The notes below the pieces were generated by a model. It was not told the DNA's origin and ran no database searches. It saw only the letters and a list, made by a program, of their open reading frames with translations. DNA of 64,000 bases from NCBI RefSeq assembly GCF_013141915.1, contig NZ_SROX01000005.1, positions 1-64,000 on the forward strand, in the 5' to 3' direction. The position numbers were made by a program, and so were the translations under genes. Origin of the DNA: Cupriavidus necator (GTDB taxonomy: Bacteria; Pseudomonadota; Gammaproteobacteria; Burkholderiales; Burkholderiaceae). Below are positions 1-7,666 of this stretch, in pieces. The stretch's first letter is position 1. Each line of letters starts with the position of its first letter.

Positions 1-583
1 GCAGGCCAAGCCGGATCAGACTCTCCGCGGTCGCAACAATGGCTTCATCTCTCGAACACGGCGACCATGCGAGTCTGGCCAACTACAGCCGTGTGCCTAA
101 GGAAGAGCGCCGCGTGAGCTATCGCACTATAGCTATTGCGCGGGCCAACGGCCCTTCGACCGCTTTGAGCGCTGTTGATGGAGTCGAAAGAGTCCTGGAA
201 CACGACACGATCAATGACCGAAATTGGCCGAAGGCGGCGATCATCGCTCGCCAGGCCGGCAGCGACCGCTTCCGACCCATAACGGACCGCCAGATTTCTC
301 CAAAGCGGTCATTCGCAAGGCCTAGTGGGATGGCCCGGCCCAACGCAGGGGAAACGTTTCGTAGCTCTCGGCGCTTGCACACTTTGTATATCGGCGCCGA
401 ATCATGTTCGTCTTACCGGTGCCCGCGAGTTAGGATGGGTCCCGTCACGCCGGAAGCCGCATCTCTCCGACAAACTATCTGCCACAGGACGATTGTCATT
501 AAGCCACATCGAATTGATCGAAGGCATGGCTACGTGTTGATCGCGTATAATCTTCCATCGCAAAATTTTTAATGCACGCGGAA
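1..583. other. Left-edge region without a convincing gene
   Basis: Open frames exist on both strands here, including a 177-codon plus-strand frame from position 39, but none has a recognisable domain, a plausible ribosome binding site or codon use like the confirmed genes. The stretch is visibly less GC-rich than the flagellar region to the right, which suggests acquired or decaying DNA. The only clear signal is a perfect TATAAT near the right end, annotated separately. Confidence 0.4.
546..551 (+). promoter_or_regulatory. Candidate -10 box of the lipoprotein gene
   Basis: TATAAT, a perfect sigma-70 -10 hexamer, lies 32 bases before the chosen lipoprotein ATG. No good -35 box is visible at 16-18 bases upstream, so the promoter may be weak or activator-dependent. 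Confidence 0.4.
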
Positions 584-1042
584 ATGCGGATTACTTTCGC
601 CATTCTTGTAGCGGTTGCACTCTCTGGATGTACCGTCTATTCAAGGGTAAAACTATATGAGGGACAGGAAAGGGATACTGGCAGCGTGGCTCAGCTTTAT
701 ATCGATCCGCATGTGGTTGTTCATCGTTTCGATAGTAGGGTGGCTGGGTCTAGCGAGAGAGCTCTAGTACATTCCGCGGGGAAGCGCCGAGAGATAATTG
801 AAATGCTGCCCGGCGAGCATGAACTCGAAGCGCAATTTCTTCTTCTTTGTCGAAAGTCAGAAGTCGCAGAAATGCGGTTTCGCGCAGAAGCCGGAGCAAA
901 ATATCGGCTTACGTATGAGCTCGGACCAAATAGCGCTTGGTGGCGCCCCCAAATTACGAAGTTCGATGGGGAAGAGATAGCGGATCAGGCGAGCATGCTT
1001 GATTCGATGTGCAACGTTCAAATAATCAGAATATACAGATAA
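584..1042 (+). CDS. Small predicted outer-membrane lipoprotein, unknown function
   Basis: About 152 residues. The N-terminus has an Arg, a hydrophobic stretch and a lipobox LSGC at residues 13-16, so the mature protein should be lipid-anchored at Cys16. The start at 584 gives a normal-length signal peptide; an upstream in-frame ATG at 572 would add four residues. The mature part is mixed charged and hydrophobic with two further Cys but no domain I recognise. It stands alone: no co-directional gene follows closely. Lipoprotein nature is fairly secure, function unknown. Confidence 0.65.
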   Translation: MRITFAILVAVALSGCTVYSRVKLYEGQERDTGSVAQLYIDPHVVVHRFDSRVAGSSERALVHSAGKRREIIEMLPGEHELEAQFLLLCRKSEVAEMRFRAEAGAKYRLTYELGPNSAWWRPQITKFDGEEIADQASMLDSMCNVQIIRIYR

Positions 1043-1311
1043 GACGCCACGTTCAGCGCGTTGCAGTCACGGGAGTGCAAAGCAGTCCCCGCGCAGCAAC
1101 TGCAGCGGCAAGACTGGGATTATGCGCAATCCAGGCCTGTGTGTGAGCGGCCGTTCCTGGCCGAAGACGGCCGTTCATCGGTCGGCAGGCCGGCAACGAC
1201 CATGGATTTCCGCTTCAGACCCTCAAGAGACATACACATTGCCGATAGGCGGTCGTTGGAAGAGTCTACTCGGCATCGACAGTCATACAATGACTGCACA
1301 AAATGACCGTA
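1043..1311. other. Intergenic stretch between converging genes
   Basis: It separates the plus-strand lipoprotein gene from the minus-strand kinase-like gene. Short open frames occur, but none has a motif or initiation signal. Repeated CGGCCG-rich words near 1145-1175 could form weak hairpins; no clear terminator with a T-run is visible. Confidence 0.3.
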
Positions 1312-2067
1312 TCAATTGGCGTCGACACCAGACCCTGGCAGTCGCAACTCGCGCAGAATTTTCCTCTCATAGGCTGGCCAGTCCCTTGCAGAGTTCTCAA
1401 TCGCGAGCTTGGCTAATGGTAGCTGGCGAAACAAATCATCAGTGATTCGGCGGTAATCGCGATATAGGAGAATAAGCCCTTCTAATCCCTTGTAACCTCT
1501 GCGCACGCAGTAAGGGGCTGCGAGCTTCCAGTTCATCTGATACTCGATCCATTCGGGGCCACGCTCAGCACCGACAGTCCGTATAGCTTTTTCGACATCC
1601 TCCTGCCAAAGGTAAAGGACGAACGGATTGAGTGGAGCAGTGACTGCGGCCAGCGCCTGTACGTAGTCGAAAATCAACGCAGACTCGGCGTCCATTAGCA
1701 GCAGGTGAGTCAGGTCTCCATGAAACAGTTGGCCGTCCATTACTGGGATGGGGGTCTCCGCCTGTGTCGCCTCGACAAAGGCTTTCCACCTAGCTAGAGC
1801 ACGGTCCGCGAGTTGCTGTGGTGTCGCGTCCCGCCAGGGTTCAAACCAGTGTTCAAGTTCGTCTGTCGCGCGCACGGGGTGGGGCTCTGTCCTCTCGTGG
1901 ACCGGCAACGCTGGCTGCCCCGCCTCTTGCAGATGTTTCGCGATGAAGCGCATCGTTGTTGACTTGCCTGAACCCATAATGCCCTCGACAATCACAAGCC
2001 GATGCGCGGTGGAAGGTTCTGCACTGCCAGACGTCGTCGAACTCATCATTTTCGCAATCGGTTTCAT
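1312..2067 (-). CDS. P-loop nucleoside/nucleotide kinase-like protein
   Basis: 251 residues. A canonical Walker A, GIMGSGKST, sits at about residues 29-37 directly after a VIVE strand, the arrangement of thymidylate and deoxynucleoside kinase-type P-loop proteins. The remainder is alpha-helical and rich in Trp and Tyr, with no second motif that fixes a substrate. An internal Met at residue 7 or 8 is an alternative start. A perfect 12-bp palindrome lies 34 bases upstream. Base composition is lower in GC than the core genes. ATP/GTP binding is well supported; the substrate (nucleotide, small molecule or antibiotic) is unknown. Confidence 0.6.
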   Translation of the reverse strand: MKPIAKMMSSTTSGSAEPSTAHRLVIVEGIMGSGKSTTMRFIAKHLQEAGQPALPVHERTEPHPVRATDELEHWFEPWRDATPQQLADRALARWKAFVEATQAETPIPVMDGQLFHGDLTHLLLMDAESALIFDYVQALAAVTAPLNPFVLYLWQEDVEKAIRTVGAERGPEWIEYQMNWKLAAPYCVRRGYKGLEGLILLYRDYRRITDDLFRQLPLAKLAIENSARDWPAYERKILRELRLPGSGVDAN

Positions 2068-2100
2068 GGAAGGACACCTACGTTAGGCCATACATGCGGG

Positions 2101-2131
2101 ATTGTCGACAATTTGCATGCCGTTGTCGAAC
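2101..2131. promoter_or_regulatory. Palindromic operator candidate upstream of the kinase-like gene
   Basis: ATTGTCGACAAT at 2101-2112 is a perfect 12-bp palindrome. A related half site, GTTGTCGAAC, follows at 2122-2131. Both lie upstream of the minus-strand kinase-like gene that begins at 2067, the expected place for an operator. The regulator is not identifiable. Confidence 0.35.
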
Positions 2132-2326
2132 TGCTCCTGGCCGGATACTGCCGTCCTTTTCCCCGGAAGCGATAGCTTGCACGCCAGCTCTTTAGGCTTC
2201 GCTAAGCGATTCGTATCACGACTTCTCACGGATTTTGAGAAGTCTAGGCGTAGGCGTTAGGCGGGTGCGTCCGGCGGCCTCTTCGATGACCTTCAAAAGC
2301 AGCAACCAAGAAGCAACTAGATTCAT

Positions 2327-2358
2327 AAAAAAAACGCCAACCCCTCCGGGTTGGCGTT
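2327..2358 (-). terminator. Rho-independent terminator of aceA
   Basis: An 11-bp perfect stem (AACGCCAACCC at 2333-2343 paired with GGGTTGGCGTT at 2348-2358) with a 4-base loop. On the minus strand it is followed by a run of eight T. It begins about 24 bases after the aceA stop codon and is oriented to terminate aceA. Confidence 0.9.
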
Positions 2359-2381
2359 CTGCTCTAAGGCGTCCTACAGAA

Positions 2382-3962
2382 TCAAAACTGATTCATAGTA
2401 TTGTCCTTCCCCGCCGCCTTCAGCGCAGCCTCCCCGCTGAAGTACTCCTTGTGGTCATCTCCAATGTCCGACCCAGACATATTCTGGTGCTTCACGCAGG
2501 CGATACCTTGGCGGATTTCCTTCCGCTGCACCCCAGCCACATAACCCAGCATGCCCTGATCACCAAAGTATTCCTTGGCCAGGTTGTCGGTCGACAGCGC
2601 GGCGGTGTGGTACGTCGGCAGGGTGATCAGGTGATGGAAGATGCCGGCTTCACGCGACGCGTCAGCCTGGAAGGTACGGATCTTCTCGTCGGCCAGCTTG
2701 GCCAGTTCGCTGTCGTCGTATTCCACGCTCATCAGCTGGGCGCGGTCGTAAGCGGACACGTCCTTGCCCGCGGCCTTCATCGCGTCATACGCTTGCTGGC
2801 GGAAGTTCAGGGTCCAGTTGAACGACGGGCTGTTGTTGTACACCAGCTTGGCGTTCGGGATGACCTTGCGGATTTCGTTGACCATGCCGGCGATCTGGGC
2901 AATGTGCGGCTTTTCGGTTTCGATCCACAGCAGGTCGGCGCCGTTCTGCAGCGCGGTCACGCAATCCAGCACGCAGCGGGCTTCACCCGTGCCGGCGCGG
3001 AACTGGAACAGGTTGCTGGGCAGGCGCTTCGGGCGCAGCAGCTTGCCGTCGCGCTTGATGATGACGTCGCCATTGCCCAGCTGGTCGGCCGACAGTTCTT
3101 CGCAATCCAGGAACGAGTTGTACTGGTCGCCCAGGTCGCCCGGCTTGGTGGTCACGGCGATCTGCTTGGTCAGGCCGGCGCCCAGCGAGTCGGTGCGGGC
3201 GACGATGATGCCGTCGTCCACGCCCAGTTCCAGGAAGGCGTAGCGGATGGCGCGGATCTTGGCCAGGAAGTCTTCGTGCGGCACGGTGACCTTGCCGTCC
3301 TGGTGGCCGCATTGCTTCTCGTCGGAAACCTGGTTCTCGATCTGGATGCAGCAGGCGCCGGCTTCGATGAATTGCTTGGCCAGCAGGTAGGTCGCTTCGG
3401 CGTTGCCGAAACCGGCGTCGATGTCCGCGATGATGGGCACGACGTGGGTGATGTGGTTGTCGATCTTTTGCTGGATGGCTGCCTTTTCGGCGCCGGTGGC
3501 GGCGTCCAGCTGGCGGAACAGGCCGCCCAGTTCACGGGCGTCGGCCTGGCGCAGGAAGGTGTACAGCTCGCGGATCAGCGCGCTGACCGAGGTCTTCTCG
3601 TGCATTGACTGGTCCGGCAGCGGGCCGAACTCGGAGCGCAGCGCGGCCACCATCCAGCCGGACAGGTAAAGGTAGCGACGTTCGGTGCTGTTGAAGTGCT
3701 TCTTGATGGAAATCATCTTCTGCTGGCCGATAAAGCCGTGCCAGCAGCCCAGCGACTGGGTGTACTTCGACGGGTCCGCATCGTAGGCGGCCATGTCGGC
3801 GCGCATGATCTTGGCGGTGTACTTGGCGATGTCCAGGCCCGTCTTGAACTTGTTCTGCGCGCGCATGCGGGCGGCGTACTCGGGGTTGATGGCATTCCAG
3901 GCGCTGCCCTGGGTCTCTTTCAAAGCAGCCACTGCCTTGATGTCGTCTTGATACTGGGCCAT
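2382..3962 (-). CDS. aceA: Isocitrate lyase, long form
   Basis: Cleaves isocitrate to glyoxylate and succinate in the glyoxylate shunt, allowing growth on acetate or fatty acids. It is 526 residues, matching the long isocitrate lyase subtype (as in Pseudomonas) rather than the roughly 434-residue E. coli form. The catalytic loop reads KQCGHQDGK with the catalytic Cys at about residue 218, in place of KKCGH of the short form. The gene stands alone, ends in a strong terminator, and has a palindromic TCTTATATAAGA element about 115-125 bases before its ATG. No malate synthase gene is adjacent. Identification is secure. Confidence 0.96.
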   Translation of the reverse strand: MAQYQDDIKAVAALKETQGSAWNAINPEYAARMRAQNKFKTGLDIAKYTAKIMRADMAAYDADPSKYTQSLGCWHGFIGQQKMISIKKHFNSTERRYLYLSGWMVAALRSEFGPLPDQSMHEKTSVSALIRELYTFLRQADARELGGLFRQLDAATGAEKAAIQQKIDNHITHVVPIIADIDAGFGNAEATYLLAKQFIEAGACCIQIENQVSDEKQCGHQDGKVTVPHEDFLAKIRAIRYAFLELGVDDGIIVARTDSLGAGLTKQIAVTTKPGDLGDQYNSFLDCEELSADQLGNGDVIIKRDGKLLRPKRLPSNLFQFRAGTGEARCVLDCVTALQNGADLLWIETEKPHIAQIAGMVNEIRKVIPNAKLVYNNSPSFNWTLNFRQQAYDAMKAAGKDVSAYDRAQLMSVEYDDSELAKLADEKIRTFQADASREAGIFHHLITLPTYHTAALSTDNLAKEYFGDQGMLGYVAGVQRKEIRQGIACVKHQNMSGSDIGDDHKEYFSGEAALKAAGKDNTMNQF

Positions 3963-4075
3963 GTCAGTTTCCTAAGATAAGGCGCGTTTGAGAAAAATCG
4001 TTTGGCGTGCCGACCGTGGGTCGAAGCAAACAGCGTGACCTCATTGTAGGGGGATCTGGCTCCGTTGCGGCCAAC

Positions 4076-4095
4076 TCTTATATAAGACATAAGAC
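4076..4095. promoter_or_regulatory. Operator candidate upstream of aceA
   Basis: TCTTATATAAGA at 4076-4087 is a perfect 12-bp palindrome. It overlaps a tandem direct repeat ATAAGAC at 4082-4088 and 4089-4095. It lies in the aceA/flhB intergenic region about 115-130 bases before the aceA start. Such elements commonly bind dimeric regulators of central metabolism, but I cannot name the regulator from the sequence. Confidence 0.5.
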
Positions 4096-4281
4096 TTTGT
4101 TTGTCCTTTGTTTTCAATGGGTTAGGCATCAAATTTCATGATACGGAACGTTTTCCCGCAGAACGAAACTGGGAGCCGCGCTTGCGGCGGCGTAAATTCC
4201 ACGATGTGAAACGCCCTTTCAGTGAGCGGGCAGAGGCTGCTTACAGAGCCCCGGCCGATCGACGGATTCGTCACTTTCCCC

Positions 4282-4309
4282 TAAAGACTCGCAACGCACC
4301 CGCCGTTAA
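4282..4309 (+). promoter_or_regulatory. Sigma-28-like promoter upstream of flhB
   Basis: TAAAGACT (4282-4289), 12 bases, then GCCGTTAA (4302-4309) resembles the flagellar sigma consensus TAAAGTTT-N11/12-GCCGATAA. It has the same 12-base spacing as the better match before flgK. It lies about 127 bases before the flhB ATG, leaving a long leader. This is inferred from pattern only. Confidence 0.45.
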
Positions 4310-4435
4310 CCCCAACCGTCCCCCATATCCCAAACAGCACCCAATTCCCCCGCCTTTTCGCGCGAATGGGAACACACCCTCGCTTCGATAATCCCCGCTG
4401 ACGAATAGCGGCTGGCCGCTTCGCACGGAGCGTGG

Positions 4436-5578
4436 ATGTCCGAAGAAAGCGATCTCGAGAAAACCGAACCCGCCTCACCCCGGCGCCTGGAAAAGGCGCG
4501 CGAGGAGGGGCAAGTGGTGCGTTCGCGCGAGCTGGCCACGTTTGTCATGCTGATTGCCGGCGTCACCGGCCTGTGGACGCTGGGCGGCCACCTGGGCCGC
4601 AGCCTGAACCAGGTGATGCAGGGCGCGCTGCGCTTCGAGCGGGCCACGGCGTTCGACACCTCGCGCATGCTGTCGCGCTTTGCGTTGATGGTGTGGGACA
4701 GCCTGCTGGCCTTCCTGCCGTTGCTGCTGCTGTTTGGCGTGGCCGCGCTGGCCGCGCCGCTGCTGTTGGGTGGCTGGGTGTTCTCGGCCAAGTCGTTCGC
4801 GCCGCAGTTGTCGCGCCTGTCGCCGCTGGCGGGGCTGGGGCGGATGTTCTCCGCGCACTCGCTGGTGGAGCTGCTCAAGGCGGTGGCCAAGTCGCTGCTG
4901 GTGGGCGCGGTTGGCGCCTGGGTGCTGTGGAAGCGTTTGCCCGAGGCCATCGCGCTGATGAACGCGCCGGTGCAGGAAGCGCTGCTGCACATGGTGGACC
5001 TGGTCATGTATTGCTGCCTGGTGGTGTCGCTGTCGCTGCTGGTGGTGGCGGCCATCGACGTGCCATGGCAGTACTGGGAGTTCTTCAAGAAGCTGCGCAT
5101 GACCAAGGAAGAGGTCAAGCAGGAATTCAAGGAGAGCGAGGGCGACCCCCATATCAAGAATCGCATCCGCCAGCAGCAGCGCGCCATGGCACGCCGCCGC
5201 ATGATGACCGAGGTGCCCAAGGCCGACGTGGTGGTGACCAACCCCACGCACTTTGCGGTGGCGCTGCGCTATGAGGAAGGGCGCATGGGCGCGCCGCGCG
5301 TGGTGGCCAAGGGCACCGGCGAGGTAGCCGCGCGCATCCGCGCGCTGGCGGCCGAGCACCGCGTGCCGCTGATGTCGGCGCCGCCGCTGGCGCGCGCGCT
5401 GCATCGCCATGTGGAGCTGGGCCAGGAAATCCCCGCCGGCCTCTATACCGCCGTGGCCGAAGTGCTGGCCTGGGTCTATCAACTGAAGCACTGGCACTAC
5501 TCGCAGGGCCCGCAGCCGCAGGCGCCCGCGGACCTGGCGGTGCCCGATGAACTCGCCGTACCGGAAATGCGCGAATGA
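4436..5578 (+). CDS. flhB: Flagellar export-gate and substrate-switch protein FlhB
   Basis: 380 residues. FlhB is an inner-membrane part of the flagellar type III secretion gate and switches export from rod/hook to filament substrates. The N-terminus (about 1-40) carries the conserved EESDLEKTEPASPRRLEKAREEG-type region, followed by four hydrophobic segments to about residue 215. The cytoplasmic domain contains the autocleavage motif NPTH at residues 269-272. GGAG at 4427-4430 is a suitable ribosome binding site. The stop overlaps the flhA start (ATGA), indicating translational coupling. The tail after about residue 350 is a short variable extension. Confidence 0.97.
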   Translation: MSEESDLEKTEPASPRRLEKAREEGQVVRSRELATFVMLIAGVTGLWTLGGHLGRSLNQVMQGALRFERATAFDTSRMLSRFALMVWDSLLAFLPLLLLFGVAALAAPLLLGGWVFSAKSFAPQLSRLSPLAGLGRMFSAHSLVELLKAVAKSLLVGAVGAWVLWKRLPEAIALMNAPVQEALLHMVDLVMYCCLVVSLSLLVVAAIDVPWQYWEFFKKLRMTKEEVKQEFKESEGDPHIKNRIRQQQRAMARRRMMTEVPKADVVVTNPTHFAVALRYEEGRMGAPRVVAKGTGEVAARIRALAAEHRVPLMSAPPLARALHRHVELGQEIPAGLYTAVAEVLAWVYQLKHWHYSQGPQPQAPADLAVPDELAVPEMRE

Positions 5579-7656
5579 ACGCACTAAGCAACCTGTTGAA
5601 CCTGCCCGGCCTGCGCTCGGCGGGGCAGCTCAAGGCCATGACCGGGCCGCTGCTGATCATCATGATCCTGGGGATGATGATCCTGCCGCTGCCGGCTTTT
5701 GTGCTGGACTTGCTGTTCACCTTCAATATCGCGCTGGCGATCATGGTGCTGCTGGTCAGCATGTACACGCAGAAGCCGCTGGATTTTGCGGCTTTCCCCG
5801 CGGTGCTGCTGTTCACCACGCTGCTGCGGCTGTCGCTGAACGTGGCGTCCACGCGCGTGGTGCTGCTGGAAGGGCATACCGGCCCGGACGCGGCCGGCAA
5901 GGTGGTGGAGGCCTTCGGCCACTTCCTGGTGGGCGGCAACTTCGCGGTGGGCATCGTGGTGTTCGCGATCCTGGTGGTGATCAACTTCATGGTGATCACC
6001 AAGGGCGCGGGGCGTATCGCCGAAGTCGGCGCGCGCTTCATGCTGGACTCGATGCCGGGCAAGCAGATGTCGATCGACGCGGACCTGAACGCCGGCCTGA
6101 TCGACGAAGCCGCCGCCAAGAAGCGCCGCGCCGAAGTGGCGCAGGAATCCGACTTCTACGGCGCCATGGACGGTGCCAGCAAATTCGTGCGCGGCGACGC
6201 CGTGGCGGGCCTGCTGATCATGTTTATCAACGTGGCCGCCGGCATGGTGGTGGGCATGGTCCAGCATGACCTGGACTTTGGCACCGCCGTGCACAACTAC
6301 ACGCTGCTGACTATCGGCGATGGCCTGGTGGCGCAGATTCCGGCGCTGGTGATTTCCACTGCCGCCGGCGTGATCGTGTCGCGCGTGTCGAACGAGCAGG
6401 ACGTGGGCGAGCAGCTCACCGGCCAGCTCTTTGCCAATCCGCGCGTGCTGTACCTGACGGCCGGCATCATCGGCCTGATGGGCATTATCCCGGGCATGCC
6501 GCATTTTGCTTTCCTGCTGCTGGCGGGCGCGCTGGTGTGGATGGGCCGCTATGTCGCGCGCCGCGCGGCCACGCAGGCGCAGACCAAACAGCGGGAAGAG
6601 CGCACCCCGGCGGTGGCGCAGGAATCGACCGAAGCCAGCTGGGACGACGTCACGCTGGTCGACCCGCTCGGCATGGAAGTGGGCTACCGCCTGATCACGC
6701 TGGTGGACCGCGCGCAGGACGGCGAGCTGCTGGGCCGCATCAAGAGCATCCGCAAGAAGGTGGCGCAGGAAATCGGCTTCCTGGTGCCGGTGGTGCACAT
6801 CCGCGACAACCTGGAACTCAAGCCCAATGCCTACCGCATCACGCTCAAGGGCGTGGAGATCGGCCGCGGCGAAGCCATGCCGGGCCAGTGGATGGCGATC
6901 AACCCCGGCCAGGTCAGCGGCACGCTGCCCGGCGCGGCCACGCGCGATCCGGCCTTCGGGCTGCCGGCGGTGTGGATCGATGCCGGCATCAAGGAGCAGG
7001 CGCAGGCCTTCGGCTACACCGTGGTCGACGCCAGCACGGTGGTCGCCACGCACCTGAACCACGTGATCCACATGCACGCGGCCGAGCTGCTGGGCCGCCA
7101 GGAAGTGCAGGCGCTGCTGGACCGCATCGCCAAGGATTCGCCCAAGCTGACCGAAGACCTGGTGCCGAAGGCGATTTCGCTGACGGCGCTGCAGAAGATC
7201 CTGCAGAACCTGCTGGACGAAGGCGTGCCGATCCGCGACATGCGCACCATCCTCGATGTGGTGGCCGAACACGCGCCCAAGATCAGCGACCCGAACGAGC
7301 TCACCGCGATGGTTCGTGTGGCCCTTGGCCGCGCCATCACGCAGCAGCTGTTCCCCAACAATGCCGACCTGCAGGTGATCGGTCTCGATGCCGGCCTGGA
7401 GCGCGTGCTGTCGCAGGCGCTGACCAACGGCGGCGGCATCGAGCCGGGCCTGGCCGACGCGCTGCTGCAGCAGACCCAGGGCGCGGTCACGCGCCAGGAG
7501 CAGATGGGCATGGACCCGGTGCTGCTGGTGCCGTCGCAGCTGCGTCCGCTGATGGCGCGCTTCCTGAGGCGCACCATGCCGCAGCTGAGGGTGCTGTCGC
7601 ACGCCGAGGTGCCGGACAACCGCAATATCCGCATCACCGCCATGATCGGCGCGTGA
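5575..7656 (+). CDS. flhA: Flagellar export-gate protein FlhA
   Basis: 693 residues, the usual FlhA length. The N-terminal half holds about eight membrane segments; the C-terminal half from about residue 340 is the cytoplasmic domain that docks chaperone-substrate complexes and forms the nonameric ring of the export gate. The conserved FHIPEP-type region corresponds to RFMLDSMPGKQMSIDADLN at about 152-170. It overlaps flhB by four bases and is followed by flhF after 10 bases, so flhB-flhA-flhF read as one operon. Confidence 0.97.
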   Translation: MNALSNLLNLPGLRSAGQLKAMTGPLLIIMILGMMILPLPAFVLDLLFTFNIALAIMVLLVSMYTQKPLDFAAFPAVLLFTTLLRLSLNVASTRVVLLEGHTGPDAAGKVVEAFGHFLVGGNFAVGIVVFAILVVINFMVITKGAGRIAEVGARFMLDSMPGKQMSIDADLNAGLIDEAAAKKRRAEVAQESDFYGAMDGASKFVRGDAVAGLLIMFINVAAGMVVGMVQHDLDFGTAVHNYTLLTIGDGLVAQIPALVISTAAGVIVSRVSNEQDVGEQLTGQLFANPRVLYLTAGIIGLMGIIPGMPHFAFLLLAGALVWMGRYVARRAATQAQTKQREERTPAVAQESTEASWDDVTLVDPLGMEVGYRLITLVDRAQDGELLGRIKSIRKKVAQEIGFLVPVVHIRDNLELKPNAYRITLKGVEIGRGEAMPGQWMAINPGQVSGTLPGAATRDPAFGLPAVWIDAGIKEQAQAFGYTVVDASTVVATHLNHVIHMHAAELLGRQEVQALLDRIAKDSPKLTEDLVPKAISLTALQKILQNLLDEGVPIRDMRTILDVVAEHAPKISDPNELTAMVRVALGRAITQQLFPNNADLQVIGLDAGLERVLSQALTNGGGIEPGLADALLQQTQGAVTRQEQMGMDPVLLVPSQLRPLMARFLRRTMPQLRVLSHAEVPDNRNIRITAMIGA

Positions 7657-7666
7657 GGAGTCAACG

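Noticed and set aside
39..572. 177-codon plus-strand open frame at the left edge
   Set aside because: No domain, no ribosome binding site and overlaps a minus-strand frame of equal weakness; coding potential not supported.
1140..1180. CGGCCG-rich words as a terminator between the lipoprotein and kinase genes
   Set aside because: Stem is short and interrupted, and no T-run follows on either strand.
2235..3608. Long plus-strand frame opposite aceA
   Set aside because: It is the mirror of the aceA coding sequence, a common artefact in high-GC genes.
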